A stretch of DNA of 64,000 nt from Pseudomonas sp. FeN3W (GCA_030263805.2 CP136010.1:4231001-4295000), one strand, 5' to 3'; shown: positions 27,185 to 36,741, numbered from the stretch's first letter. Notes: generated by a model not told the origin, from the letters alone. Made by a program: numbers and translations.

Positions 27185-27979
27185 TCAGCCTTCCTCGTCG
27201 AACGACTGATCCATATCCAGCGCTGGCCGCGCATGCCGTGGCTTGCCGACCTGGCGTGCCGGATTCCCGACCACCGTGGTATGTGACGCTACCGGATGCA
27301 GCACGATGCTGCCAGCGCCAACCTTGGCGCCTTCGCCAATCTCGATGTTCCCAAGGATCTTCGCCCCAGCGCCGATCATCACTCCGCTGCGTACCTTCGG
27401 ATGACGGTCGCCGCCTTCCTTGCCGGTACCGCCCAGGGTAACGCCCTGCAGGATCGACACGTCATCGCCCACCACAGCGGTTTCGCCGATGACGATTCCG
27501 GTCCCGTGATCGAGCATGATGCCACTGCCAATCCGACTGGCTGGGTTGATGTCGATGCCCAGGCGTTCGTTGCAGCGCGCCTGGATGAACATCGCCAGCA
27601 GACGTTCGCCCCGTTCGTGCAAGTGGTGCCCGACGCGATAGGCCTGTAACGCCAGATAGCCCTTGGAGAACAGGAAGACTTCCAGCGCCGTGTCGAACGC
27701 CGGGTCGCGACTGACGATTGCCTGCAGGTCACAGCACGCCACCTCGGCGAGCGTTGCGGCCTGGTGGTGAATGCCAGCGAAACGATCGGTCAACGTGTGC
27801 CTCTGCTCATTGCCTTCCGCCAGTGCCTGGCCAATGCGCTGCGCTAGCGCACAGCCAAAGTCGGGATGGTCGAGGATAGCCCGTTGGAATAGTGCGGCCA
27901 GCGTCGGCTCGGTATCCAGCGCGAGTTGCGCCTGGGCGCGTAGCTCGTTCCACAGCGTGCTGACTGAATGACTGGGCAT
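27185..27979 (-). CDS. cysE: serine O-acetyltransferase, long enteric form
   Basis: A 264-residue acetyltransferase with the N-terminal SATase helical domain (about residues 8-112, starting WNELRAQAQLALDTEPTL) that the paralogue at 10462 lacks. The C-terminal left-handed beta-helix has the catalytic block MLDHGTGIVIGETAVVGDD and LGGTGKEGGDRHPKV. This is the E. coli CysE architecture (273 residues). Whether it is cysteine-feedback-inhibited cannot be seen. It is divergent from the aminotransferase gene. Having two SATs of different subtype is noted as a finding. Confidence 0.93.
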   Translation of the reverse strand: MPSHSVSTLWNELRAQAQLALDTEPTLAALFQRAILDHPDFGCALAQRIGQALAEGNEQRHTLTDRFAGIHHQAATLAEVACCDLQAIVSRDPAFDTALEVFLFSKGYLALQAYRVGHHLHERGERLLAMFIQARCNERLGIDINPASRIGSGIMLDHGTGIVIGETAVVGDDVSILQGVTLGGTGKEGGDRHPKVRSGVMIGAGAKILGNIEIGEGAKVGAGSIVLHPVASHTTVVGNPARQVGKPRHARPALDMDQSFDEEG

Positions 27980-28137
27980 GCGAGGTTCCTTATGGTCGAT
28001 ACGCGAGGGGGCTCGTTCGCTGCACTGTAGCAGCCCGATGGCAGGCGCCGCGCACCCTCGTATCGTGCATCGCTGTTCGGCTATCCTGTTTGCCTTCCTG
28101 CCGAACCCCCATGCGGCAGGCTTGTCGGAAGGCTGAC

Positions 28138-29286
28138 ATGCTCATCAGTAAATTGCCCAACGTTGGCACGACCATCTTCAGCACCATGTCCCAGCTGGCC
28201 GCGGACACCGGTGCGCTGAATCTTTCCCAGGGCTTTCCCGATTTCGACGGCCCCGACGCGCTGCGCGAGGCGCTGGCCCGCCACGTCATGGCGGGACACA
28301 ACCAGTACGCACCGATGACCGGATTGCCAGCCCTGCGTGAGCAGGTTGCGATGAAGGTCACCGGGCTGTACGGACGCAAAGTGGATACCGCCACCGAGGT
28401 CACCATCACGCCCGGCGCGACCCAGGCGATCTTCTGTGCGATCCAGGCGGTGATCCGGCCAGGTGATGAGGTCATCGTCTTCGATCCGTGCTACGACAGT
28501 TACGAGCCATCGGTGCAGCTGGCTGGTGGCGTCTGCATTCACCAGCAACTGAGCCTGCCGGATTTCCATATCGACTGGCAGCGCCTGGCCGACGCCATTA
28601 CCTCGCGCACGCGGATGATCGTGCTGAATACACCGCATAACCCCAGCGGTGCATTGATCGGTGCCGATGATCTCGACCGTCTCGCGGCACTGATCCGCGA
28701 GCGTGACATCTATCTGCTCAGCGACGAGGTCTATGAGCATCTTGTGTTCGACGGTCGCGAGCATGCCAGCGTGCTGCGCCACGATGAGCTCTATCAGCGC
28801 GCGTTCGTCGTCAGCTCGTTCGGCAAGACCTACCACGTCACCGGCTGGAAGACCGGGTACGTGGTGGCGCCGCCTGCACTCAGCAGCGAGCTGCGCAAGG
28901 TGCATCAGTACGTCAGCTTCACCGGTGTCACGCCGCTGCAGTGGGCGCTGGCCGATTTCATGGCCGAGCATCCCGAGCACATCAGCGAGCTACCAGCGTT
29001 CTACCAGGCCAAGCGCGATCTGTTCTGCGACCTGCTGGCCGGCTCGCGCTTCAGCTTCATCCGCGCCGCCGGAACCTACTTCCAGCTCGCCGATTATTCG
29101 GCGATCCGTCCTGATCTGGATGATGTCGCCATGGCCGAATGGCTGACCCGTGAACACGGGGTCGCGAGCATTCCGATTTCGGTTTTCTATCAGAGCCCAC
29201 CGACCGATGTGAGGCTGGTGCGCTTCTGCTTCGCCAAACGAGAGGAGACGCTGCGTCAGGCAGCGGAACGACTATGCGCGATCTGA
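28138..29286 (+). CDS. methionine/aromatic aminotransferase, YbdL type
   Basis: A 382-residue fold-type I PLP aminotransferase. The PLP Lys is K230 in SSFGKTYHVTGWKTGY; NTPHNPSGA and the SDEVYEHLVF block are intact. It closely resembles E. coli YbdL, which transaminates 4-methylthio-2-oxobutyrate, and glutamine transaminases. The start MLISKLPNVGTTIFS at 28138 has GGAAGG upstream. It overlaps the next gene, an omega-amidase, by 13 nt. This supports a joint role in closing methionine salvage with glutamine as amino donor. Confidence 0.9.
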   Translation: MLISKLPNVGTTIFSTMSQLAADTGALNLSQGFPDFDGPDALREALARHVMAGHNQYAPMTGLPALREQVAMKVTGLYGRKVDTATEVTITPGATQAIFCAIQAVIRPGDEVIVFDPCYDSYEPSVQLAGGVCIHQQLSLPDFHIDWQRLADAITSRTRMIVLNTPHNPSGALIGADDLDRLAALIRERDIYLLSDEVYEHLVFDGREHASVLRHDELYQRAFVVSSFGKTYHVTGWKTGYVVAPPALSSELRKVHQYVSFTGVTPLQWALADFMAEHPEHISELPAFYQAKRDLFCDLLAGSRFSFIRAAGTYFQLADYSAIRPDLDDVAMAEWLTREHGVASIPISVFYQSPPTDVRLVRFCFAKREETLRQAAERLCAI

Positions 29287-30068
29287 ACAATCTGCCCGAC
29301 CTCGAACTGGCGCTGGTGCAAACCAGCCTGATCTGGCAGGACGCTGCCGCCAACCACGAACGCTTCGCCACATTGCTGGATCAGGCCAGCGGTGCGGATC
29401 TGATCGTCCTGCCGGAGATGTTCACCACCGGTTTTTCCATGGACTCGGCCGCGCTGGCCGAGCCGGAAGAGGGGCCGACCTACGCCTGGCTGCGCGCGCA
29501 GGCCGCGCGACTGGATGCGGTGATCACCGGCAGCGTGATCGTCGAGGCGGCCGACGGCAGTCACCGCAACCGCCTGCTCTGGGCGCGTCCGGATGGTGAG
29601 GTGCTGCACTACGACAAGCGTCATCTGTTCCGCATGGCGGGTGAGCACAAGCACTACACACCCGGGCAGCAGCAGGCGTTGTTCGAGGTGAACGGTTGGC
29701 GCGTGCGCCCGCTGATCTGCTACGACCTGCGCTTTCCGGTGTGGAGCCGCGATCCGCACGGCACCGACCTGCTGTTGTATACGGCGAACTGGCCAGCCGC
29801 GCGCCGCGATGCCTGGAATCGTCTGCTGCCGGCGCGGGCCATCGAGAATCTGTGCTACGTCGCGGCGGTCAACCGGGTCGGCGAAGACGGCAAGGGCTAT
29901 CCCTACAGTGGCGACAGCCAGGTGCTCGACTTCAAGGGTGACACGCTACTGAACGGCGAAGATCGTGACGCCGTGTTGCGCTGCACGCTGCGCTCACGCG
30001 ATTTGGCGGCGTTCCGCGAGCGCTTTCCGGCCTACCACGATGGCGATCAGTTCGAGCTCAAACCCTAG
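29274..30068 (+). CDS. omega-amidase (YafV/Nit2-like, nitrilase superfamily)
   Basis: A 264-residue carbon-nitrogen hydrolase with the complete Glu-Lys-Cys triad: E48 (VLPEMF), K115 (HYDKRHLF) and C149 (ICYDLRFP). Homologues hydrolyse alpha-ketoglutaramate, the product of glutamine transaminases, to 2-oxoglutarate and ammonia. The 13-nt overlap with the upstream aminotransferase indicates coupled expression. Confidence 0.92.
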   Translation: MRDLNNLPDLELALVQTSLIWQDAAANHERFATLLDQASGADLIVLPEMFTTGFSMDSAALAEPEEGPTYAWLRAQAARLDAVITGSVIVEAADGSHRNRLLWARPDGEVLHYDKRHLFRMAGEHKHYTPGQQQALFEVNGWRVRPLICYDLRFPVWSRDPHGTDLLLYTANWPAARRDAWNRLLPARAIENLCYVAAVNRVGEDGKGYPYSGDSQVLDFKGDTLLNGEDRDAVLRCTLRSRDLAAFRERFPAYHDGDQFELKP

Positions 30069-30178
30069 GTCTGGATCTCGGGCGAGCGCCTGCTGCACTA
30101 AGGCGAGGCAGCGAGGTGCTGCGCAAGCGGCGGTGAGCGTGCACGGCCGTTGTGGAACCGCGGCCGAGTACCTGCTGG

Positions 30179-30556
30179 TTAGTGTGTGGTGTTGTGGCGC
30201 CGTCGACGCCACAACAGCCAGCCATAGATCAGCAGATTGACCAGCAGCACTATTGCCGCCAGCACATATTGCACCGGTATGCTCAGCCAGGCCGGGTAGA
30301 TCAATGGCAACAGGTAGTGCTCGATAAAGCTCGCCTCATACCCCGCGTCACCCGCCAACCGCCGCAGCAGATTCTCCCAGTACGTCAGCGGACACGGCCG
30401 CCCGCTCAGCTCGACGAAAACGCCCCAGACGATCGCCGGAACATGCAGCAGCACGAAGCCGCGTTTCCACGCGACCAGCAAGCCGCCGAACAGCACGAAG
30501 AGAATGAAACCGAGGTGCAGGAGCAACACGGCGTCCGCGCCAACTCGATAGAACAT
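30179..30556 (-). CDS. DUF2784 membrane protein
   Basis: A 125-residue integral membrane protein with about four hydrophobic segments (residues 8-28, 33-48, 88-112 and near the middle). Conserved DUF2784 features are the N-terminal AD-x-V-LLLH-x-x-F-I-x-F-V and the central GRPCPLTYWEN. The function is unknown. Its start lies 3 nt downstream of the DUF2238 stop, so the two form one minus-strand unit. Confidence 0.85.
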   Translation of the reverse strand: MFYRVGADAVLLLHLGFILFVLFGGLLVAWKRGFVLLHVPAIVWGVFVELSGRPCPLTYWENLLRRLAGDAGYEASFIEHYLLPLIYPAWLSIPVQYVLAAIVLLVNLLIYGWLLWRRRRHNTTH

Positions 30557-30559
30557 TGG

Positions 30560-31186
30560 CTACGCTGCCGCGTCTGCGCGACTCATGCCGCCGATCTGGC
30601 GATCCTGCAGGCGCGCCATGAGGGTGACGGACAGGAGTGCGCCGAGCAATGCCATGAACATGTCCGATTGGGTATCCCATGGGTCGCCCTGAGTGCCGAG
30701 AAAATCCTCCGCGCCCTGCCCGGCGATAAGCGCCACCCACCACTCGATCAGCTCATAGAAGGCGCTGAAGGCCAGCGCGACGCACAGTGCGAGAAAGCCG
30801 AGCATCTTTCCTGGCTCAATGAAGCGCAGGCGAAGCAGGATCTCCCGCGCCAACAGCGCAGGCGTCACGCCCTGAATGAAATGGCCCAGTTTGTCGTAGG
30901 GATTGCGGCTGAGGTCGAACCATTCCTGCACCCAGAATCCCGGTGGTACCCGCGCATAGGTGTAGGTGCCGCCGAGGATCAGGATCAGCGCATGAATGGC
31001 GATCACCGCATAGAGCAGCCGCGTCAGCGGCAGGCGCTGGTGGCTCCACAGCAGCAGGGGCGCGGCGATCAGTACCGGAGCGACTTCCAGCAACCAGGTG
31101 GCACGGTCATACGGAGCGATCGCGGAGCAGGCCAACGCCAGCAGTACTACCGACCCCAACGTTGAATAGAGTGTTCTGTCCTGCAT
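30560..31186 (-). CDS. DUF2238 (YjdF-like) inner membrane protein
   Basis: A 208-residue protein with about six transmembrane segments and the DUF2238 hallmarks YDKLGHFIQG, FYELIEWWVAL and GTQGDPWDTQSDM. The open frame continues upstream into the endA region, but the Met at 31186 gives the usual ~209-residue length. No function is established. Confidence 0.88.
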   Translation of the reverse strand: MQDRTLYSTLGSVVLLALACSAIAPYDRATWLLEVAPVLIAAPLLLWSHQRLPLTRLLYAVIAIHALILILGGTYTYARVPPGFWVQEWFDLSRNPYDKLGHFIQGVTPALLAREILLRLRFIEPGKMLGFLALCVALAFSAFYELIEWWVALIAGQGAEDFLGTQGDPWDTQSDMFMALLGALLSVTLMARLQDRQIGGMSRADAAA

Positions 31187-31268
31187 CGAGTTAGCCGCCG
31201 TGATCGATCCAGCCGGCAGCATGCCGAGGAGTCGGACGGCCTGCAACCGGACGCAGGTTCGTGGCGGT

Positions 31269-32000
31269 TCAACCCTGGCGGGCGGTCGCGGCTGCCGAGC
31301 GGGAAATCGAACGATCGCAGCGCCGCAGATCGACGGCACCGACATAGGCATTGGCATTACCTTGTATGCAGGCGATGCGCTGGTTGCGCGTGCGTTCCCA
31401 TTCGCTGACCGGATGCTGGCGGTTCCAGATGTCGTACAGGCGCCGGTCCTGTTTCGACAGGCGCAGCTTATAGCGCTCGCTCATGTACAGATAGGTGCGG
31501 GCGATGGCGCCGCGACTGTACTCGGGCGGCATGGCCGTGCGCTGCTTGAAGTTCACCACGAAGGGGCAGGCCCCGTACTGGCTGGGCTTTTCGCTGAGCA
31601 TGCCGAAGCCGAAGTTGCTGCGGTCGCCGTTCACCTCGCCGACCACCGGAACCAAGTTGTGCAGGTCGGCTTCGGCCAGGCTGAAAACGGGGTCTTTGGC
31701 GGTGCATTGCTTGCGCCCGCCCTGTTGCCAGCACTGACGCTGATGGCCGATGACCCAGGCCGGGACGATGTGCTCCCACTCCACCCGTGCGGCGCGCTTG
31801 GGCTGCTTGCGCGGGACGTAGCCGCAGCTGCGCAGGTCGATGCGATTGCCCTTGAAGCTGCAGCCGCAGTAGAAGTCCACCGGTCGGTCGGCATAGAGCG
31901 TCCAGGCGACCTTCTTCGCTTCGCGGAAGGTGCGAGGTGCATCGGCGTAAGTGTTGGTGCAGCAGAGCAGGGCAAGCAGAAAGAGACAGAGGCGACGCAT
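31269..32000 (-). CDS. endA: extracellular/periplasmic endonuclease I
   Basis: A 243-residue non-specific DNase of the EndA/Vvn beta-beta-alpha-metal family. It has a signal peptide (MRRLCLFLLALLCCTNTYA). The catalytic His is H77 in VEWEHIVPAW, and the metal ligands include N115 in DLHNLVP and the downstream N124. Eight or more Cys in the mature part suggest disulfides, as in EndA homologues. Known roles of the family are degradation of foreign DNA and biofilm DNA turnover. Confidence 0.92.
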   Translation of the reverse strand: MRRLCLFLLALLCCTNTYADAPRTFREAKKVAWTLYADRPVDFYCGCSFKGNRIDLRSCGYVPRKQPKRAARVEWEHIVPAWVIGHQRQCWQQGGRKQCTAKDPVFSLAEADLHNLVPVVGEVNGDRSNFGFGMLSEKPSQYGACPFVVNFKQRTAMPPEYSRGAIARTYLYMSERYKLRLSKQDRRLYDIWNRQHPVSEWERTRNQRIACIQGNANAYVGAVDLRRCDRSISRSAAATARQG

Positions 32001-32102
32001 GGGATTCTCGACAACTGAACGAGTGTCGCATCCATGCGCGGGCCGGCATCTTACCTTTCGGCCAGGTAAAAGTCATAAAAAACAAAGACTTGTATGATGG
32101 CG

Positions 32103-32962
32103 TCAGGCCTTCATGCGGCCCAGGCGATTGATCTGCAGGGAGGCGAGAATGATCGCGCCGCCGACCGCGAGCAGTAGCAGGTTGGTCGTAGTGCCCCAGA
32201 ACAGCAGGTTGAGCAGCAGGCCCACCGGCACCGCCATGTTGTTCATCACCGCCAGCGTGCCGGCATCCACCAGCGTCGCGCCCTTGTTCCAGCAGAACTG
32301 GCCCAGCGCGGTGGCCAGCACGCCCATCCAGATCAGTACGGACCACTGCGTCGTGGTAGTCGGCAGTTTCTCGACGTTACCGAACAGCAGCCACGCCGGC
32401 AGCACGATCAGCAGTGCGCCGAGGAAGAAGTAGCCGAAGCGGCGGTGCAATGGCACGTCGGAGGGGTAACGCTGCGCCAGATGCTTGTAGAACACCTGGC
32501 CGGTGGCGAAGGTGAAGTTGGCCAGCTGCATGAGCAGGAAGCCGCCGAGAAAGTCGCCTGAGACGCCGTCGTAGCGGATGAGCCCGGCGCCGAACACCGC
32601 CACGGCTGCCGCGACCAGCGCCCAGGGGTTGAAGCGACGGTTGAGCGCGTCGTCGATCAGCGTCACGTGCAGCGGCGTGAGCACGGTGAACAGCAGCACC
32701 TCGGCGACCGTCAGCACGTTGAAGCTCATGTACAGGCACAGGTAGGTGACGCCGAATTGCAGCGCGCCGACCAGGGTCACGCCGGCGATGAAGCCGGGCG
32801 CCACGCCACGCCACGCCAGCGGGTCAGTGGCAGGAACACCAGCCCGGCGAGAACTACCCGCGTCAGCACGGCGAAATAGCTGTCCACCTGGCCGGCCAGA
32901 TAGACGCCGATCAGGTTGAAGGAAAAGGCCCAGAGCAGGGTGACGAAGATCAGATAGCGCAT
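32103..32962 (-). pseudogene. EamA-family permease broken by a 5-bp tandem unit
   Basis: Two frames together make one drug/metabolite (EamA) transporter. Residues from 32962 read MRYLIFVTLLWAFSFNLIG onward to LTRWRGVA and then run out of frame to a stop. The rest (PGFIAGVTLVGALQFGVTY to the end) lies in another frame from 32804. The break sits in three CCACG units (32801-32815; CGTGG on the coding strand). Deleting exactly one unit joins RWRGVA to PGFIAG and restores a 284-residue protein of normal EamA length with ten helices. It is therefore a frameshifted gene, a reversible slippage allele, or an assembly error. Confidence 0.85.
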
Positions 32963-33051
32963 GCCGCCTCCACGACGAAGGCCGGCGACCTTAGCGGCTG
33001 CGCATGAAAGAGGGAAGGGCTGGCGCGCCTCTGGGCTCGCCAGCCGAACGA

Positions 33052-34107
33052 TCAGGCCGCTTTCAGGGTGGCCATGTCGATGACGAAGCGGTACTTCACG
33101 TCACTCTTGAGCATGCGCTCGTAGGCTTCGTTGATGTCCTGCATGCGGATCATCTCTATGTCCGAGACGATGCCGTGCTCGGCGCAGAAGTCGAGCATCT
33201 CCTGGGTTTCGGCGATGCCGCCGATCAGCGAGCCGGCGATGCGGCGGCGCTTGAAGATCAGGCCGAACACGCTGGGCGACGGATGCGGCGATGCCGGTGC
33301 GCCGACCAGCGTCATGGTGGCGTCGCGCTTGAGCAGATTCACGAACGCATCGAGGTTGTGCGGCGCGGCAACGGTGTTGAGGATGAAGTCGAAGCTGTTG
33401 GCGTGCGCGGCCATCTCTTCCTTGTTCTTCGACACCACCACTTCGGCAGCGCCGAGGCGCAGGGCATCTTCACGCTTGTCCGGCGAGGTGGTGAAGAGCA
33501 CAACCTTCGCGCCCATGGCGTTGGCGATCTTCACCGCCATGTGGCCGAGACCGCCGAGGCCGACCACACCGACCTTCTGCCCCGGACCGACCTTCCACTG
33601 GCGCAGCGGCGAGTAGGTGGTGATCCCCGCGCACAGCAGCGGCGCGACAGCGGCGAGGTTGTCGGTGTGGTTGATGCGCAGCACGTACTTTTCATCCACC
33701 ACGATATTGTCGGAATAGCCGCCGAGGGTGTTCTCGCCACCGCCGAACGCCGGACCGTTGTAGGTGCCGACGAACCCGTTCTCGCAATACTGCTCCAGCC
33801 CTTCGCCACAGGACGAGCAGCTGCGGCAGCTGTCGACCAGGCAGCCGACGCCGGCGATATCGCCCGCCTTGAACTTGCTGACGTTCGCGCCGACCGCGCT
33901 CACGCGGCCGACGATTTCATGGCCGGGCACCGAGGGATACAGGGTGTTGTTCCACTCGTTGCGTGCGGTATGCAGGTCCGAATGGCAGACGCCGCAGAAG
34001 AGAATCTCGATCCGTACATCGTTAGGCCCTACTTCGCGGCGCGAAAACGAGTAGGGGGCGAGTGGGGCGCTGGGGTCGAGGGCGGCGTAACCGATGCTGT
34101 TGCTCAT
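33052..34107 (-). CDS. zinc-dependent alcohol dehydrogenase / aldehyde reductase, YahK type
   Basis: A 351-residue medium-chain dehydrogenase of the cinnamyl-alcohol-dehydrogenase-like group. Catalytic zinc ligands are C41 (CGVCHSD) and H63-E64 (PGHE), plus a later Cys. The structural zinc set is C94, C97, C100 and C108. The cofactor loop GVVGLGGLGHMAVK is typical of NADPH-preferring YahK-like reductases. It is probably an NADPH-dependent aldehyde reductase; the substrate is not predictable. Confidence 0.92.
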   Translation of the reverse strand: MSNSIGYAALDPSAPLAPYSFSRREVGPNDVRIEILFCGVCHSDLHTARNEWNNTLYPSVPGHEIVGRVSAVGANVSKFKAGDIAGVGCLVDSCRSCSSCGEGLEQYCENGFVGTYNGPAFGGGENTLGGYSDNIVVDEKYVLRINHTDNLAAVAPLLCAGITTYSPLRQWKVGPGQKVGVVGLGGLGHMAVKIANAMGAKVVLFTTSPDKREDALRLGAAEVVVSKNKEEMAAHANSFDFILNTVAAPHNLDAFVNLLKRDATMTLVGAPASPHPSPSVFGLIFKRRRIAGSLIGGIAETQEMLDFCAEHGIVSDIEMIRMQDINEAYERMLKSDVKYRFVIDMATLKAA

Positions 34108-34408
34108 GACGGCTCCTTTGTTCGTTCGGGATTTGCAGAGGCCAAGCCTAATGGCACCGGAAACAGGAGCGTTTGCACAATCCTGCCGATGGCTGATGTG
34201 TTTCTGCCGAATTGCCGTGGCCTGGCTGACTGAGTTGGGAGGGTATTGGGAGGCGAACAGTTCAGTCGCTCACCGCAGTCGGTCACGACCGGCGACGCGT
34301 GGCGGTGCTGTAGCAAGGTGCCGGCGCCATCAGTGATGGCGCCGGCGGGACGAGCTTGCCGGCGTGGCACTCAGGAATGGCGAGCCCGATGGGCTTCGCC
34401 GCAGGGGC
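34108..34408. other. intergenic leuA-adh region with a strong hairpin
   Basis: No gene seen. A perfect 12-bp stem GCCGGCGCCATC/GATGGCGCCGGC with a 3-nt loop lies at 34320-34346, just downstream of leuA on the minus strand. Lacking a T-run, it is either a weak leuA terminator or a REP-like element. Confidence 0.55.
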
Positions 34409-36079
34409 TCAGGCGGCCTGCTCCCGCGCCTCTCGCAAGGCCCGGTTCATGGCACTGAACAGCGCACGGATGCTGGCGGTGGTGATGTTTTCGTCGATGC
34501 CGATACCGTGCAGCGGGCGCTCGCCGTCCAGGCGTACCTCGATATAAGCAGCGGCCTTGGCGTTGCTGCCGGCGCCGATGGAATGCTCGTGGTAGTCCAT
34601 GATCTCCAGCTTCACTGGCAACGCGGCGACCAGCGCTTCCAGCGGCCCCTTGCCGATGCCGCGCCAGTGAGCGATCTCGCCATCGGTCGCGACTTCCACA
34701 TCCACCGCACTGGTGCCGTTCTCTTCCTGCAGGCGATGGCCCTTGAGCGTGTACGGCGCGGTGGCCTGCAGGTACTCGGCTTCCAGCAGCGCGTAGATCT
34801 GCTTGGCACTCATCTCCAGGCCCAGGCGGTCGGTTTCCTTCTGCACCACCTGGCTGAACTCGATCTGCATGCGCCGCGGCAGGCTGATGCCGTATTCCTG
34901 CTCGAGCAGGAAGGTGATGCCGCCCTTGCCGGACTGGCTGTTGACGCGAATCACCGCCTCGTAGCTGCGGCCGATATCGGCCGGGTCGATCGGCAGATAC
35001 GGCACCTCCCAGACGCCTTCCGGGTCCTGCAGGGAAAAGCCCTTGCGGATCGCATCCTGGTGCGAGCCGGAGAACGCGGTATGCACCAGATCACCGACAT
35101 AGGGATGGCGCGGGTGTACCGGCAACTGGTTGCATTCCTCGACCACCTTGCGCACGGCGTCGATGTCGGAGAAGTCCAGTTGCGGGTCGATGCCCTGGGT
35201 GTACATGTTCAGCGCCACGGTGACCAGGTCGACGTTGCCGGTGCGCTCGCCATTGCCGAACAGGCAGCCTTCGACGCGATCAGCGCCGGCCATCAGGCCC
35301 AGCTCGGTGGCGGCCACGCCGGTGCCGCGATCGTTGTGGGTGTGCAGGCTGACCAGCACGCTGTCGCGACGTTCGACGTGGCGGCAGAACCACTCGATCT
35401 GGTCGGCGTAAATATTGGGTGTGGCGGCTTCCACCGTGGCCGGCAGGTTGAGGATCAGCTTCTGCTCGGGCGTCGGTTGGAACACCTCGATCACCGCGTT
35501 GCACACCTCGACGGCGAATTCCGGCTCGGTGGAGCTGAAGATTTCCGGCGAATACTCGAAGCGCCAGGCGGTTTCCGGGTTCTGCGCAGCCAGGCGCTTG
35601 ATGATCTGTGCCGCGTTGACCGCGATGTTCACCACGCCGGCCTTGTCCTGATTGAAGACGATGCGGCGGAAACTCGGCGCGGTGGCGTTGTAGTAGTGGA
35701 CGATGGCCTGCTTGGCGCCCTTCAGCGACTCGAAGGTGCGGGTGATCAAGTCTTCGCGCGCCTGGGTCAGCACCTGGATGGTGACGTCGTCAGGGATGTG
35801 CCCGCCTTCGATCAGCTCGCGGACGAAGTCGAAGTCGGTCTGCGAAGCAGAGGGGAAGCCGACCTCGATTTCCTTGATGCCGACCTGCACCAGTGTCTTG
35901 AAGAAACGCATCTTCTTCGCGGCATCCATCGGCTCGATCAGCGACTGATTGCCGTCGCGCAGATCCGAGCTCAGCCAGATCGGTGCCTGGGTGATCGTCT
36001 TCGACGGCCAGGTGCGATCCGGAATGTCGATGGCCGGGAAGGCGCGATATTTTTTCGACGGGTTCTTGAGCATGGTCAT
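34409..36079 (-). CDS. leuA: 2-isopropylmalate synthase
   Basis: A 556-residue LeuA of the long type, catalysing acetyl-CoA + 2-oxoisovalerate to 2-isopropylmalate in leucine synthesis. Metal and substrate motifs are SSDLRDGNQSL near the N-terminus and the VSLHTHNDRGTGVA block. The C-terminal regulatory domain (from ~residue 430) contains GIGKGPLEALV and GIGIDENITTASIRA. The frame stays open 23 codons further upstream. The Met at 36079 has GGGGAAA upstream and matches Pseudomonas LeuA N-termini (MTMLKNPSKKYR). Confidence 0.96.
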   Translation of the reverse strand: MTMLKNPSKKYRAFPAIDIPDRTWPSKTITQAPIWLSSDLRDGNQSLIEPMDAAKKMRFFKTLVQVGIKEIEVGFPSASQTDFDFVRELIEGGHIPDDVTIQVLTQAREDLITRTFESLKGAKQAIVHYYNATAPSFRRIVFNQDKAGVVNIAVNAAQIIKRLAAQNPETAWRFEYSPEIFSSTEPEFAVEVCNAVIEVFQPTPEQKLILNLPATVEAATPNIYADQIEWFCRHVERRDSVLVSLHTHNDRGTGVAATELGLMAGADRVEGCLFGNGERTGNVDLVTVALNMYTQGIDPQLDFSDIDAVRKVVEECNQLPVHPRHPYVGDLVHTAFSGSHQDAIRKGFSLQDPEGVWEVPYLPIDPADIGRSYEAVIRVNSQSGKGGITFLLEQEYGISLPRRMQIEFSQVVQKETDRLGLEMSAKQIYALLEAEYLQATAPYTLKGHRLQEENGTSAVDVEVATDGEIAHWRGIGKGPLEALVAALPVKLEIMDYHEHSIGAGSNAKAAAYIEVRLDGERPLHGIGIDENITTASIRALFSAMNRALREAREQAA

Positions 36080-36363
36080 GGCGTTTCCCCAGGTGAAGCT
36101 TGAGCAAGCAACTTGTTTGCCCAGTACGGGCAGTGGTTTATGGTGCAAAGCTATTGCTTCATGGTTGGGTCTTGCAAGTCGTGATAGAAAATTGATGGTT
36201 TATTGCTGTATTCAGACCTTGTAGGTGATTTGTGCTGGTCCGAAGGTGAAAAGAGAAGATTGATTGCTCGACTCTATTGCGGCCTCATGTCGCAGCGGAC
36301 GGGGCGAAAAGGCTGTGCGATCATCCCGCCAATCCATAGGGTCATGTCACGAAGGACACGCCG

Positions 36364-36741
36364 GTGACACGCAAACGGTATTCGACAATGAGCATTTGGC
36401 TTGGCCTGTTCGCCATGCTGATGATCCATGTCGGCCCGTTGTATTCGGCAGTCCAGGCCGCCCAGGCCAGTGCGCAGCATCATCACCATGCCGAGCATGA
36501 GCCAACCGCTCACGGTCATCACGGCCAGGCACGTGCGGGCGATCCCGCCTGGCTGGCAGCGCTCGAACTCTGCGGCTACTGCGAGCTGTTGACGGTCAAT
36601 CCGCCGCTCAGCCTGTCCGTCGATCTGGTGCTGCCTAGCCACGCGCCGGCTTACTTCCACCCACTTCCCGAGCAGCCGCAGGCTCCTGCGCTGCGACGCA
36701 GCAGCGGCCATCCCCGCGCCCCACCGCATCTCCACTGCTGA
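36364..36741 (+). CDS. DUF2946 small histidine-rich protein
   Basis: A 125-residue protein starting at GTG behind GAAGGA. An N-terminal hydrophobic segment (IWLGLFAMLMIHVGPLYSAVQA) looks like a signal. A His-rich stretch (QHHHHAEHEPTAHGHHG) and the conserved LELCGYCELL with two Cys follow. DUF2946 proteins commonly accompany copper-regulated TonB receptors. It lies about 50 nt before the OprC-like gene, so a periplasmic copper-binding role is inferred. Confidence 0.8.
   Translation: MTRKRYSTMSIWLGLFAMLMIHVGPLYSAVQAAQASAQHHHHAEHEPTAHGHHGQARAGDPAWLAALELCGYCELLTVNPPLSLSVDLVLPSHAPAYFHPLPEQPQAPALRRSSGHPRAPPHLHC

Noticed and set aside
34364..36103. 579-codon open frame on the plus strand
   Set aside because: It is antisense to leuA, which has complete catalytic motifs. 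The antisense protein is His/Asp/Gln/Val-biased with no recognisable domain, as expected from high-GC codon periodicity.
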